Positions 41,365 through 50,630 of a DNA stretch of 64,000 nt are shown one piece after another. The number at the start of each line of letters is the position of its first letter. Within the stretch, counting starts at the first letter, position 1. The notes beneath the pieces were generated by a model, which saw nothing but the letters and a program-made list of their open reading frames with translations, made no database searches and was not told where the DNA came from. The DNA comes from Sphaerisporangium perillae. GTDB taxonomy: Bacteria > Actinomycetota > Actinomycetes > Streptosporangiales > Streptosporangiaceae. Location of the stretch: positions 171,909 to 235,908 of the forward strand of contig NZ_JALLPO010000007.1 in assembly GCF_023276435.1 (NCBI RefSeq), written 5' to 3'. The position numbers were made by a program, and so were the translations under genes.

Positions 41365-42653
41365 GTCACCTGGGTGCGGACCCTGGTGATGATCTCGGCA
41401 CGACTCTCGGTCCAGAGCATGGCCAGCAGTGCGGCCACGCAAAGCCCGGCCGCCCCCGCGAGGGCGACCACCGGCTCTGGGCCGAGTGCTTGTGCGGCGG
41501 CGCCTCCGATGAGGATGCCGACGCCCTGAGCGGCGAGCAACCCTGACTGCACCAGCCCGAAGGCCTGCCCTCGACGGCCGGCCGGCACACACTGTACGAA
41601 AGCGGCATTGGCCGCGAGCTGGTACGCCCCTCCGACCCCCGCGAGCATCCACAGGCCAAGTACGACGGCCAGCGGGGGCCGCATCACGCAGCCGATGAGC
41701 GGGGCGCAGCTGAGCATCGCCATCCAGCCCATGGATCGCAGGCGCCCGGTCGGCGTCACGAACCGGCTGAACAGGAAGGCCCCGATGACCGTCCCGGTCG
41801 GCATGGCGGCCATGAGCAGCCCCGTGATCAGCGTGATCTCCCGCGGATCGTTCCCCAGCGTCACGGCGTACGGCACGGCGATGCCCTCGGGGAGCACGTA
41901 GAAGCCGCAGAGCCAGGCGAACAGCACCAGAGTGCGCAAGCGCCGATCGCCGAAGACCAGGCAGGCACCCGCCTTGGTCATCGCCCACATCGAGGCGTGG
42001 ACGCCGTCCTCCGGATCCGGCGAGGGACGCCTGCGCACCCCGGCCGCGAGGATCAGCGCGGACGCCAGGAAGGTCACCGCGTCCAGCGCGAGGCCGCGAT
42101 AGGCCCCGATGGTCGCGATCACTCCGGCCCCCGCGGCGAAGCCGAGCATCTGCACGGCCTGGTTCGTCATGTTCTGCAGCGCCGAGCCGGCGACGTACTG
42201 GTCGCCTTCGAGGATCTCGGGCAGCAGCGCCGCCCGCGCGGCCGTGAAGGGGGAGCTGAGCAGCACCACGCAGAACACCAGGGCGCACAGCACGGGGAAG
42301 GGCATGCTCGGCACGGCCATCAGAGCCACCAGCAGCGCCCGCGCCACATCGCAGACGATCATGACGCGGCGTCGCGCGAACCGGTCGGCCAGCCCGGCGA
42401 GCAGCGGACCTCCGAGGATCGGCGGGAGGTACGTCAGGGCGTAGACGGCGGCGGTGGCGAGGGGGGAGCCGGTCGCGTCGAAGACGAGCAGTGCCAGCGC
42501 GACCTGGGCAAGTTGGTCGCCGAGTAAGGAAAGGCATTGCCCGACCCACAGCGCACGGAATTCGCCGATGGCGATGACCTCGCTGTACGTCGCTTGGCTT
42601 TCGGGCGAGCGGCGGTGCCGCCCGGGCAGCCGTCCTGGCCTCGTGGCCGCCAT
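41361..42653 (-). CDS. MFS transporter (drug-efflux type)
   Basis: A 430-residue permease with about 12 hydrophobic helices. The first is FRALWVGQCLSLLGDQLAQVALALLVF. The loop 2-3 signature GLADRFARRRVMIVCDVARALLVALMAVPSMP and the motif-C-like GFAAGAGVIATIGAYRGLALDAVTFLASALI are typical of the enterobactin-exporter/macrolide-efflux-like group. The substrate cannot be told. It is convergent with the PspC gene and monocistronic. Confidence 0.87.
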   Translation of the reverse strand: MAATRPGRLPGRHRRSPESQATYSEVIAIGEFRALWVGQCLSLLGDQLAQVALALLVFDATGSPLATAAVYALTYLPPILGGPLLAGLADRFARRRVMIVCDVARALLVALMAVPSMPFPVLCALVFCVVLLSSPFTAARAALLPEILEGDQYVAGSALQNMTNQAVQMLGFAAGAGVIATIGAYRGLALDAVTFLASALILAAGVRRRPSPDPEDGVHASMWAMTKAGACLVFGDRRLRTLVLFAWLCGFYVLPEGIAVPYAVTLGNDPREITLITGLLMAAMPTGTVIGAFLFSRFVTPTGRLRSMGWMAMLSCAPLIGCVMRPPLAVVLGLWMLAGVGGAYQLAANAAFVQCVPAGRRGQAFGLVQSGLLAAQGVGILIGGAAAQALGPEPVVALAGAAGLCVAALLAMLWTESRAEIITRVRTQVT

Positions 42654-42863
42654 ATGTCTCCGGTGGGCTCGCAGGGCCTTTCCTGACAGACCGTGTTCAG
42701 TATGTCACCTACGGTGCCCAGTCCATCGCGGGTTGCGCAACCCCAATGGCAGCAAGGATCCCGTCACCGGTCCGTTACTGTGCGCTACGTCCCGATGAAA
42801 TCCGGGCGTGGCCGGCGGCCGACGCGCACCTGGAGTCCCAGGGCGGGGCAGGCGGGCTAGGGG

Positions 42864-43205
42864 TTACCAGCCCAGCTCGTGCAGGCGGTCATCATCGATC
42901 CCGAAATGGTGGGCTATTTCATGGACCACGGTGATCTGTACTTCCTCGACGACCTCGTCCTCGGTCTCGCAGATCTCGCAGATCGAGTTCCGGTAGATCT
43001 CGATCCGGTCCGGGAGGACGCCCGCGTACCAGTCGCCCCGCTCCGTCAGCGGAATGCCGGTGTAGAGCCCTAGAAGCCCTGGCTCGGGTGGATCGTCCAC
43101 GACGACCATGACGACATTCTCCATGACCTGGGCCAGCTCAGGCGGGATCGTGTCCAGCGCCTCGGCCACGAGCTCCTCGAACTTCTTCCGCGAAACCTCC
43201 ACCAC
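42864..43205 (-). CDS. Minimal zinc metallopeptidase family protein
   Basis: A 113-residue protein of the TTHA0227-like minimal metalloprotease family. VQITVVHEIAHHFGIDDDRLHELGW contains the HExxH zinc motif (H95, E96, H99) with the third ligand just downstream. The N-terminal KFEELVAEALDTIPPELAQVMENVVMVVVDDPP is family-typical. No signal peptide is present, so it is cytosolic. Peptidase activity has been hard to demonstrate in this family. Confidence 0.9.
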   Translation of the reverse strand: MVEVSRKKFEELVAEALDTIPPELAQVMENVVMVVVDDPPEPGLLGLYTGIPLTERGDWYAGVLPDRIEIYRNSICEICETEDEVVEEVQITVVHEIAHHFGIDDDRLHELGW

Positions 43206-43361
43206 CGGTCAATCGTGTCATCCGTACGCGATGGCCCGTACCACTATCGCCGCGGTGACAGCCGGACCGAAAACGTCAGGAACCGTCTTGACTGGCGTCG
43301 ACACGCGGGCTGACTCCGCCAGCTATGAGTTGGACGGGGTTTTCGGGTAGGCAAGACGACG

Positions 43362-45056
43362 ATGAATCTCATGCGCTGGAAGGAGACCGCTCGCCGGCTG
43401 AAGGAGCGGCGCGCCGTACGCCGGACCGCGAACGTCCTGCTGATCGGCGTCGTCGCACTCGCCGGTGCCTGGCTCGGGATCGCCATGGGCGCCCACGTGA
43501 GCACCGCCGTGGGTCCGGCGGAGATCGGAATGAGCCTGCGGCCCTCCTGGGGCGGCCAGACGGTCATGGACATACGGCCTCTGGGGACGCTGAGGTTCGA
43601 CTCCCATCACGGACCCATCCAGCTCGGTCTCAGCCTCGACGGCATTCACGCGGACGTCGCGCAGCAGCTCCTGGAGAGCCCACGCTGGGCCGAGACCCTC
43701 CCCGGCCTGATCGAAGCCGACCTGCAGGCCGGTCTGCGCGACCTCCTGATCAGGGCCACGCTGTTCGCTGTGGCCGGTGGGCTACTGGCCGGCCTGATCG
43801 TCTTCCGGTCGTGGCGGAGGGCGCTGTGGACGGGCCTGGGGAGCCTCGTGGCGGTGGCTCTCGTCGCCGCGCTGTCGGTCCTGACCTTCAACCCGCGGTC
43901 CATCGCCGAACCGCGGTACACCGGCCTGCTCACCGGTGTGCCCTCGCTCATCGGCAGCGCCGAGTCGATCGTCACGAAATTCTCGGAGTACCGCGGGCAG
44001 CTGGCCAAGCTGGTCACCAACGTCTCGCAGCTCTACCACGCGGGCACCACCCTGCCCGTGTACTCACCCGATCCGAACACCTTGCGGGTCCTGCACGTGT
44101 CGGACATCCATCTGAACCCGGTCGCCTGGAACATGATCCGCTCGCTGAAGGACCAGTTCAAGATCAACGTGGTGCTGGACACCGGCGACATCGCCGACCA
44201 CGGGACCAAGGCCGAGAACAAGTTCGTCGAAGAGATCGGCAAACTCGGCGTCCCGTACGTCTACGTCCGCGGCAACCACGACTCGCTCGCCACGCAGCGG
44301 GCCGTGGCCCTGCAGAAGAACGCCATCGTGCTCGACGGCGTGGAAAAGACCGTGGAGGGGCTGCGCATCTATGGGGTGGGCGACCCGAGGTTCACCCCCG
44401 ACAAGACCGTCGACGTCAAGTCCGACGCCCAGCCGCTGGTCGACCTGGGGCACGCACACGCCGAGCGGCTCACTCCCGCGGCGAACAGCGGCAAACCGGC
44501 CACCCGGAAGCCCGCGCACGCGGCGGCCAAGCCCTCCTCTTCCCCATCTTCGCGATCAGCGTCGGCCTCACCGTCACCCTCGTCCTCCTCGCCGTCCCCG
44601 CGCTCCTCCACGCTGACGACCACCACGACGAGCACGGCCGACAAGCCGGCCAAGAAGATCCCCGTCGACGTCGTCGCCGTTCACGACCCCACGGTGGGCC
44701 GGGCCTTCAGCGGAGCGGCCCCGCTGGTCCTGGCGGGTCACGTCCATGAACGCTCCACGGAAATGCTCAAGTCCGGCACCCGGCTGATGATCCAGGGATC
44801 CACCGGAGGCGCGGGCCTGCGGGGCCTGGAACACGACGAGCCCACGCCGATCCAGGCCTCCGTGCTCTACTTCGACAGGACCACCCACCGCCTCCAGGCC
44901 TGGGACGACGTCACGCTGGGCGGCCTCGGCGAGCAGTGGGTGCAGATCCAGCGTCACATCGAGGCCGAGCCTGGTCGTACAATTTCTCAGGAGCCGCTTG
45001 CCACCTCGTCGCCAACGAGGCAGGACGACGGCACCGCGACACCCTTCAAGCGGTAA
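43362..45056 (+). CDS. Membrane-anchored metallophosphoesterase with low-complexity insert
   Basis: A 564-residue protein. Three hydrophobic segments lie at about 24-43, 130-147 and 158-175. The calcineurin-like phosphoesterase core follows, with D248-x-H250 (HVSDIHLNP), D274 (LDTGDIADH), GNHD (N305, H306) and AGHVHE (459-463). A Ser/Pro/Ala/Thr-rich stretch of about 60 residues (372-432) interrupts the fold between GNHD and the last histidines. The domain is probably outside the membrane, because such linkers are typical of exported segments. The substrate is unknown; dinuclear-metal phosphodiester hydrolysis is the family reaction. Confidence 0.87.
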   Translation: MNLMRWKETARRLKERRAVRRTANVLLIGVVALAGAWLGIAMGAHVSTAVGPAEIGMSLRPSWGGQTVMDIRPLGTLRFDSHHGPIQLGLSLDGIHADVAQQLLESPRWAETLPGLIEADLQAGLRDLLIRATLFAVAGGLLAGLIVFRSWRRALWTGLGSLVAVALVAALSVLTFNPRSIAEPRYTGLLTGVPSLIGSAESIVTKFSEYRGQLAKLVTNVSQLYHAGTTLPVYSPDPNTLRVLHVSDIHLNPVAWNMIRSLKDQFKINVVLDTGDIADHGTKAENKFVEEIGKLGVPYVYVRGNHDSLATQRAVALQKNAIVLDGVEKTVEGLRIYGVGDPRFTPDKTVDVKSDAQPLVDLGHAHAERLTPAANSGKPATRKPAHAAAKPSSSPSSRSASASPSPSSSSPSPRSSTLTTTTTSTADKPAKKIPVDVVAVHDPTVGRAFSGAAPLVLAGHVHERSTEMLKSGTRLMIQGSTGGAGLRGLEHDEPTPIQASVLYFDRTTHRLQAWDDVTLGGLGEQWVQIQRHIEAEPGRTISQEPLATSSPTRQDDGTATPFKR

Positions 45057-45140
45057 CCACTTTGGCATCAGGGGGCGGCGTCCCCTATGCTTCAGGAGTC
45101 CCCGACGGAAGGCGTCACGGATCCAGGGCGAGAGTCCTGA

Positions 45141-45213
45141 GCCCCCATCGTCTAGCGGCCTAGGACACCGCCCTTTCAAGGCGGCGGCACGGGTTCGAAT
45201 CCCGTTGGGGGCA
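45141..45213 (+). tRNA. tRNA-Glu(UUC)
   Basis: A 73-base cloverleaf: acceptor GCCCCCA/TGGGGGC, anticodon loop CTTTCAA (TTC), T-loop TTCGAAT and discriminator A. It is first of a three-tRNA cluster. Confidence 0.96.
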
Positions 45214-45321
45214 CGCGTGAGCTGACGCTCGCCAGTAAGACCGGAGGTCGAAGATCTCCGGAGAGCTGGTAGGCTAAGCGAGCGCAAAGGTCGAGAGTCA
45301 CAAGCTCCCGGCGACAAGCAA

Positions 45322-45396
45322 GGTCCTGTAGAGCAGTTTGGAGTGCTCGCCACCCTGTCAAGGTGGAGGTCGCGGGTTCAAGTCCCGTCAGGACCG
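45322..45396 (+). tRNA. tRNA-Asp(GUC)
   Basis: A 75-base cloverleaf: acceptor GGTCCTG/CAGGACC, anticodon loop CTGTCAA (GTC), T-loop TTCAAGT and discriminator G. Confidence 0.96.
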
Positions 45397-45422
45397 CTCT
45401 GGTCGGTGTTACATCACCACCG

Positions 45423-45496
45423 GGTCAGGTAGCTCAGTCGGTACGAGCGTCCGCCTGAAAAGCGGAAGGTCGGCGGTTCGACCCCGCCCCTGACCA
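45423..45496 (+). tRNA. tRNA-Phe(GAA)
   Basis: A 74-base cloverleaf: acceptor GGTCAGG/CCTGACC, anticodon loop CTGAAAA (GAA), T-loop TTCGACC and discriminator A. It adjoins AICE-2 and is the likely integration target of that element, although I could not find the matching right-hand copy. Confidence 0.95.
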
Positions 45497-45512
45497 CAAC
45501 ACCTGAACAGCC

Positions 45513-45548
45513 AAAACGCCCCGAGCCATCCGGCTACGGGGCGTTTTT
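45513..45548 (+). terminator. Rho-independent terminator after the tRNA cluster
   Basis: AAAACGCCCCG (45513-45523) pairs with CGGGGCGTTTT (45537-45547) and T residues follow: a classical intrinsic terminator 17 bases after tRNA-Phe. Confidence 0.85.
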
Positions 45549-45606
45549 GATCTCCAATGACAGCAACGCTGACAGCAACAGGAACTACAACTGGGCGGTG
45601 CATGCT

Positions 45607-46194
45607 GTGAACGTGGACCCCACCCCCTACCTGAACCGGACGAACCTCACGTTCTACATTGACAGTCACATCGTGGACGCCGAAGACGAGGCAGTTGTCT
45701 ACTTGCGGAGGCTTCGAACCGAGGGGTGGATCAGCCTTCAGCGTACGGACACCATGGATATGGAGTTCGGTAAGGCAACCGGTGAGAAATGGGCCAGCCT
45801 GACGAACGCCAGCTCCGGCTATCCGGAAGCGCTCGGACCGATGGTGCTCGATCATTCTCGGCTGGATGCATCCGTACAGGGGGATGCCGAGGATAAGCGT
45901 CGTCTGCATGACGTCTTCTCGATCTTGTTCCCCGCGGTTCAGTGGGAACAAGCACGAGACAACCACATCCACGATGCGATGCACGTTGCCACCTCGATCC
46001 GGTACTGCGGAGATGGTTTCGTCACCCGAGAGAAGCGCCTGCTTAACAAGCACGATGCGGTCTCGGCGGCGTTCGAGGGCTTCCATGTCTGGTGTCCTGA
46101 GCAGGCTATAGAAGAGGCGAACGGCCGCATCGCCAGTATGCGGGAGTTGTATCGACGTGAGCCCGAACGGGGAGAGCTGCCTGCCTGGCCTTGA
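45607..46194 (+). CDS. PIN-like domain protein (AICE-2 border)
   Basis: About 195 residues from the GTG at 45607; in-frame alternatives exist and no start has a strong ribosome site. The sequence LTFYIDSHIVDAEDEAVVYLRRL gives an N-terminal acidic strand. DNHIHDAMHVATSIRYCGDGFVTREKRLLNKHDAV resembles the second acidic cluster and the D-x-x-H-x-A-T pattern of PIN-fold ribonucleases, and FHVWCPEQAIE ends the fold. It lies between tRNA-Phe and the integrase, a place where AICEs carry cargo. No antitoxin gene is adjacent. Ribonuclease or abortive-infection activity is inference. Confidence 0.55.
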   Translation: MNVDPTPYLNRTNLTFYIDSHIVDAEDEAVVYLRRLRTEGWISLQRTDTMDMEFGKATGEKWASLTNASSGYPEALGPMVLDHSRLDASVQGDAEDKRRLHDVFSILFPAVQWEQARDNHIHDAMHVATSIRYCGDGFVTREKRLLNKHDAVSAAFEGFHVWCPEQAIEEANGRIASMRELYRREPERGELPAWP

Positions 46195-46201
46195 GCCGAA
46201 A

Positions 46202-46232
46202 GGAAGGGCTTAGCCGGTGGCCAAGCCCTTCC
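46202..46232. terminator. Bidirectional hairpin between PIN-like gene and integrase
   Basis: GGAAGGGCTT (46202-46211) and AAGCCCTTCC (46223-46232) are perfect 10-bp arms, placed between two convergent gene ends. Confidence 0.7.
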
Positions 46233-46247
46233 CATGGTTTCTGCGGG

Positions 46248-47519
46248 TCACGACAAGGCATCGCCCAGCTTGCCGAGAGCACGCCGCTTATCGTCGAGGG
46301 AGGCGTGGGCGTAGATGGTCATGGTGACTTCGATGTCGCTGTGGCCGACTATGTCGCGGACGACCTGTGGCGGTACGCCAAGGTTGAGTAGCAGCGTCAC
46401 GCAGGTGTGCCGGAGGTCGTGAAAGCGCATGTCGCCGAGGCCGGCCGCCGTACGGATTGCTCCCCAGCTTCGTCGAAGGTTGTCCGGTTCCATGGGCGTC
46501 CCGCGGCGGGAGGGGAAGACGAGGCCGTGTTCCTCCCACTCTTGCCAGCGGTCGGACCGTTCGGCGAACTGGCGCTTGCGGTGTTCGCGGAGCGCTCCGA
46601 CGCAGATCGAGGGCAACGGGACGGTCCGCGCTGAGTCCTCCGTCTTGGGCCGGACGAACTGAAGCTTGCCGGCGACCCGCTGGAGAGTTTGAACCACTTC
46701 CAGTTTCTCGCCGTCGAGGTCGACGTCTTCCCATCGGAGACCGAGGAGCTCGCCGCGCCGCAGGCCGAGGCAGAGCGCCAGGACGTACAGCGCGAAGAGG
46801 CGTTGTTCACGAGCGGCCTTGAGGACTGCGCGGGACTGCGGAGCGGTCAGGCCGCGGTTGACCTTGTACTTGGGAACCGGGACCTTGACGAGCTTGGCCG
46901 CGTTGCGCGGAAGGATCTCCTCGCGGACCGCGCACTCCAAGGCGTTCCGGAGTACGGCATGCACCGACTGAACCATCCGGGTCGACAATCGCGAGGCGCA
47001 GCACTCGCCGTTCTTAGCCGCACAGCAGACGGGTAGCTCGCGGGAGGCGTCCCATCCGTGCTTGCAGCACTGGCACTCCGTACGAGTGCGGGTGATGAAG
47101 AGCCGGACGTCCTGAGCGTTGAGCTTGTTCAGCCGCCGGCTGCCGAGGCCGGGCACCAGGTGGAGCCGGACGACGCCCTCATAGCCCTGGTAGGTCTTCG
47201 GCCGCCGCTCCTCTTTGACGATGTGCTTGAGCCAGTAGTTCAGGTAGTCGCTAACCGTCCAGTTCTCCGAGGAGACGGGGATGCCCTCGTCGGCGTTCTT
47301 GAGAAGCTCCGTCAGCTTCTTGCGGGCTTCCTCCTGAGACCGGGCGGACCCTTGTACCCGCTTGACGGCGCCGCCGGTCGTGGGGACGAAGGCCGCATAG
47401 CCATAGCGGCCATCCTTCCGCGGCCAGATGCTGCCCTCCCCGTTCGACCGCTTCCGCATGCGCCGGTTTGAACGGCGCTTGGGCTCTTCCTCCGGGGTTC
47501 CGGGCGTGGTCTTCGTCAT
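46248..47519 (-). CDS. int: Tyrosine recombinase (integrase) of AICE-2, pSAM2 type
   Basis: A 423-residue integrase from the ATG at 47519. The arm-binding domain (EGSIWPRKDGRYGYAAFVPTTGGAVKRVQG) and core-binding domain (TVSDYLNYWLKHIVKEERRPKTYQGYEGVVRLHLVPGLG) precede the catalytic residues. These are Arg in CLGLRRGELLGLRWEDVDLD, HDLRHTCVTLL, and GHSDIEVTMTIYAH with the Tyr. A Cys/His-rich insert (CQCCKHGW...CCAAKNGECC) is typical of pSAM2-like integrases. Its start overlaps the xis stop (TGATG), giving a repSA-xis-int operon. It should insert and, with Xis, excise the element at a tRNA gene. Confidence 0.93.
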   Translation of the reverse strand: MTKTTPGTPEEEPKRRSNRRMRKRSNGEGSIWPRKDGRYGYAAFVPTTGGAVKRVQGSARSQEEARKKLTELLKNADEGIPVSSENWTVSDYLNYWLKHIVKEERRPKTYQGYEGVVRLHLVPGLGSRRLNKLNAQDVRLFITRTRTECQCCKHGWDASRELPVCCAAKNGECCASRLSTRMVQSVHAVLRNALECAVREEILPRNAAKLVKVPVPKYKVNRGLTAPQSRAVLKAAREQRLFALYVLALCLGLRRGELLGLRWEDVDLDGEKLEVVQTLQRVAGKLQFVRPKTEDSARTVPLPSICVGALREHRKRQFAERSDRWQEWEEHGLVFPSRRGTPMEPDNLRRSWGAIRTAAGLGDMRFHDLRHTCVTLLLNLGVPPQVVRDIVGHSDIEVTMTIYAHASLDDKRRALGKLGDALS

Positions 47520-47687
47520 CACGCCACCGCCTTGAGAGAGTCGATGCATTCGGCCAGCGAGTCGACGGGGACGAGGCGACGGCGGCCGATCTTGATGGTC
47601 TTGAGCTGGTTGGAGTGGATCAGGGTGTAGAGGGTCCACCGGCTGATGCGAAGCCGCTCGGCGGCCTCTTCGACGGTGAGCACGAGG

Positions 47688-47695
<8 letters not shown>
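47519..47695 (-). CDS. xis: Excisionase (MerR-like HTH, pSAM2 Xis type)
   Basis: A 58-residue DNA-binding protein: LTVEEAAERLRISRWTLYTLIHSNQLKTIKIGRRRLVPVDSLAECI is an excisionase-type helix-turn-helix with wing. The ATG at 47695 overlaps the end of repSA by eight bases and has GGAG upstream. Its stop overlaps the int start codon. Excisionases bend attachment-site DNA so that the integrase can excise the element. Confidence 0.88.
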
Positions 47696-49079
<1,384 letters not shown>

Positions 49080-49181
49080 GATGGGGCGTGTCCCTTCCGG
49101 GTCTTCGAGGTTCGGTGTGGGGATGGCCCCCGACGTGGCGTGTGACTTGGCGGTTGTGCGGTCACGCCGGGGGCGCCGGGG

Positions 49182-49304
49182 CTATGCCCCGTGGTTGTCT
49201 GCTCCGGTTCCGTCGCAGTCGGCGCAGGTGCCGGCCAGGCTGTCGACGCCGGTCCCGCCGCAGGTGGCGCAGCGGTAGCGGATCACGGTGATGTCCTCGT
49301 CCAT
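49182..49304 (-). CDS. Small zinc-finger-like AICE protein (40 aa)
   Basis: Forty residues with two CxxC pairs in DnaJ-like contexts, YRCATCGGTGVDS and GTCADCDGTGAD, which could bind one zinc. Small CxxCxGxG proteins are common next to repSA in actinomycete elements. It is upstream of repSA on the same strand and shares its transcript. The function is unknown. Confidence 0.65.
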   Translation of the reverse strand: MDEDITVIRYRCATCGGTGVDSLAGTCADCDGTGADNHGA

Positions 49305-49309
49305 GCCGG

Positions 49310-49477
49310 TCACCTGTTCCGGGTGTCGCGCGGGGCGATCTGGGCGTAGAGCCGGAAGTCGGCCCGCCGGCCGCGGTTAGGGTGCGGCGTGGAGACGGAG
49401 GTGATCCGGAACTTCCTGCGGAGCTGGTAGAGGATGTGAGCGATCTCGGGACGGGTGCCGTCGAGTCGGATGCGCAT
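49310..49477 (-). CDS. Small AICE protein (55 aa)
   Basis: A 55-residue basic protein (MRIRLDGTRPEIAHILYQLRRK, then FRITSVSTPHPNRGR and DFRLYAQIAPRD) whose beta-alpha-beta pattern suggests a compact fold. The stop lies five bases before the next gene's start codon. Similar small ORFs accompany repSA in other elements. I assign no function. Confidence 0.65.
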   Translation of the reverse strand: MRIRLDGTRPEIAHILYQLRRKFRITSVSTPHPNRGRRADFRLYAQIAPRDTRNR

Positions 49478-49490
49478 GGGGGTTCTCCGT

Positions 49491-49850
49491 TCAGGTGCCG
49501 GGCGCGTCGTTGGTGGGGTCGGTGTCGAGGTTGATGGAGTCCTCGTAGCTGGTTCGGGCGGCCCAGCGGGCGCGGGAGGAGGTGAGAATGCCCACCGCCT
49601 TGTACTCGGCGATGCCGAAGGTGATCGCGGTGGAGTAGTGGCCCAGCGCCAGCTCTTCGGCGTCGACGTCGGAGCCGAGCAGCCGGGCGACGTGGTCCAC
49701 TTGGGCGCGGATCTCCTCGTCGGTGCCGAGCGGGTAGAAGTAGATGCTGATCGGCCCCCAGGGTGCGGGGACGTCGGGGTTGGTGTCGAGGAAATCGGCC
49801 AGGTCGCGAAGGCCGTTGATGACGGCCAGGCGGTCAGGGGCGGGAGCCAT
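49491..49850 (-). CDS. AICE hypothetical protein (119 aa)
   Basis: A 119-residue acidic protein with AAAGGACC upstream of its ATG. It starts with a helical segment DRLAVINGLRDLADFLDTNPDVPAPWGP, continues EEIRAQVDHVARLLGSDVD and ends with a strand-rich part FGIAEYKAVGILTSSRA. The family is recurrent in pSAM2-type elements between spd and rep, but has no known role. It belongs to the transfer/replication operon that runs leftwards from 52363. Confidence 0.65.
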   Translation of the reverse strand: MAPAPDRLAVINGLRDLADFLDTNPDVPAPWGPISIYFYPLGTDEEIRAQVDHVARLLGSDVDAEELALGHYSTAITFGIAEYKAVGILTSSRARWAARTSYEDSINLDTDPTNDAPGT

Positions 49851-49870
49851 CGCGAGAGGTCCTTTCTTGG

Positions 49871-50614
49871 TCAGGCGGGATCGGGGACGTTGCGCAGTTG
49901 CCGCAGTAGATCGGTGGCGAGCTGGTTGGAGACGCCGAGCCGGGCGCGCAGCGTGTCGCGGGTGATCGGTTTGCCGTGCCTGGCGTGGTGTTCGGCCGCT
50001 ACGCGCCGGGCGTAGTCGAGGAGCCCGCCGGAGGCCGGCGACGTTTCGTCCTGGCCGCCGATCGCGTCGTCCCGATCGGGGACGGACGGCACGGCCACGG
50101 GGACGAGCGCTGTTGAGGGAACCGGTTCGGGGACGGGGCGCGGGGACGAGCCGGGGACGGGGACGGGCGCCGGTACCGGCGCGGGGACGGCCGCCGGGGA
50201 CGAGGATCGGCCCAGGACGGCGCGGCGTTCGAGCATGGAGACCGCGACGAGGAACGCCACGGCCGGGGTCGCCGCGGTGACCCAGCCCCACACCGAGGGG
50301 TGTGCTTGGGCGAGGTTGGCGGCGAGGGAAAGGACGACGCCGCCGGCCAGGACGAGGGTGGGCCAGGACACCAGGCCGGTCCGGGTACGGCCGGTCTTCT
50401 TGTCGCGTTGCCGTTCCCGGGCGGCCATGACGCAGGTCAGGTCGACGCAGACGGCGATGGCCCAGGCCATCCAGCCGGTTTGCCCGTGCTGGGTAGCGGT
50501 GTCGCGGATGTGGGTGAAGGAACCCGCGCCAGCGATCAGGGCGACCACGGCCACCGGTCCGGAGTCCAGCAGCCACCCACCCAGACGGGCCAGGCGTCCG
50601 CGAGGTGCGCTCAT
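49871..50614 (-). CDS. DUF2637 membrane protein (Spd-like) of AICE-2
   Basis: A 247-residue protein from the ATG at 50614, with GGGAGG upstream. Four membrane helices lie in residues about 15-125: VAVVALIAGAGSFTHI, MAWAIAVCVDLTCVMAA, WPTLVLAGGVVLSLAANLAQA and AATPAVAFLVAVSML. This is the DUF2637 domain. A long Pro/Val-rich segment and a C-terminal helix-turn-helix-like tail (KPITRDTLRARLGVSNQLATDLLRQLRN) follow. DUF2637 proteins accompany TraB and are thought to help intramycelial spread. It lies 16 bases behind traB. Confidence 0.82.
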   Translation of the reverse strand: MSAPRGRLARLGGWLLDSGPVAVVALIAGAGSFTHIRDTATQHGQTGWMAWAIAVCVDLTCVMAARERQRDKKTGRTRTGLVSWPTLVLAGGVVLSLAANLAQAHPSVWGWVTAATPAVAFLVAVSMLERRAVLGRSSSPAAVPAPVPAPVPVPGSSPRPVPEPVPSTALVPVAVPSVPDRDDAIGGQDETSPASGGLLDYARRVAAEHHARHGKPITRDTLRARLGVSNQLATDLLRQLRNVPDPA

Positions 50615-50630
50615 CGTTGGGAACCTCCCT

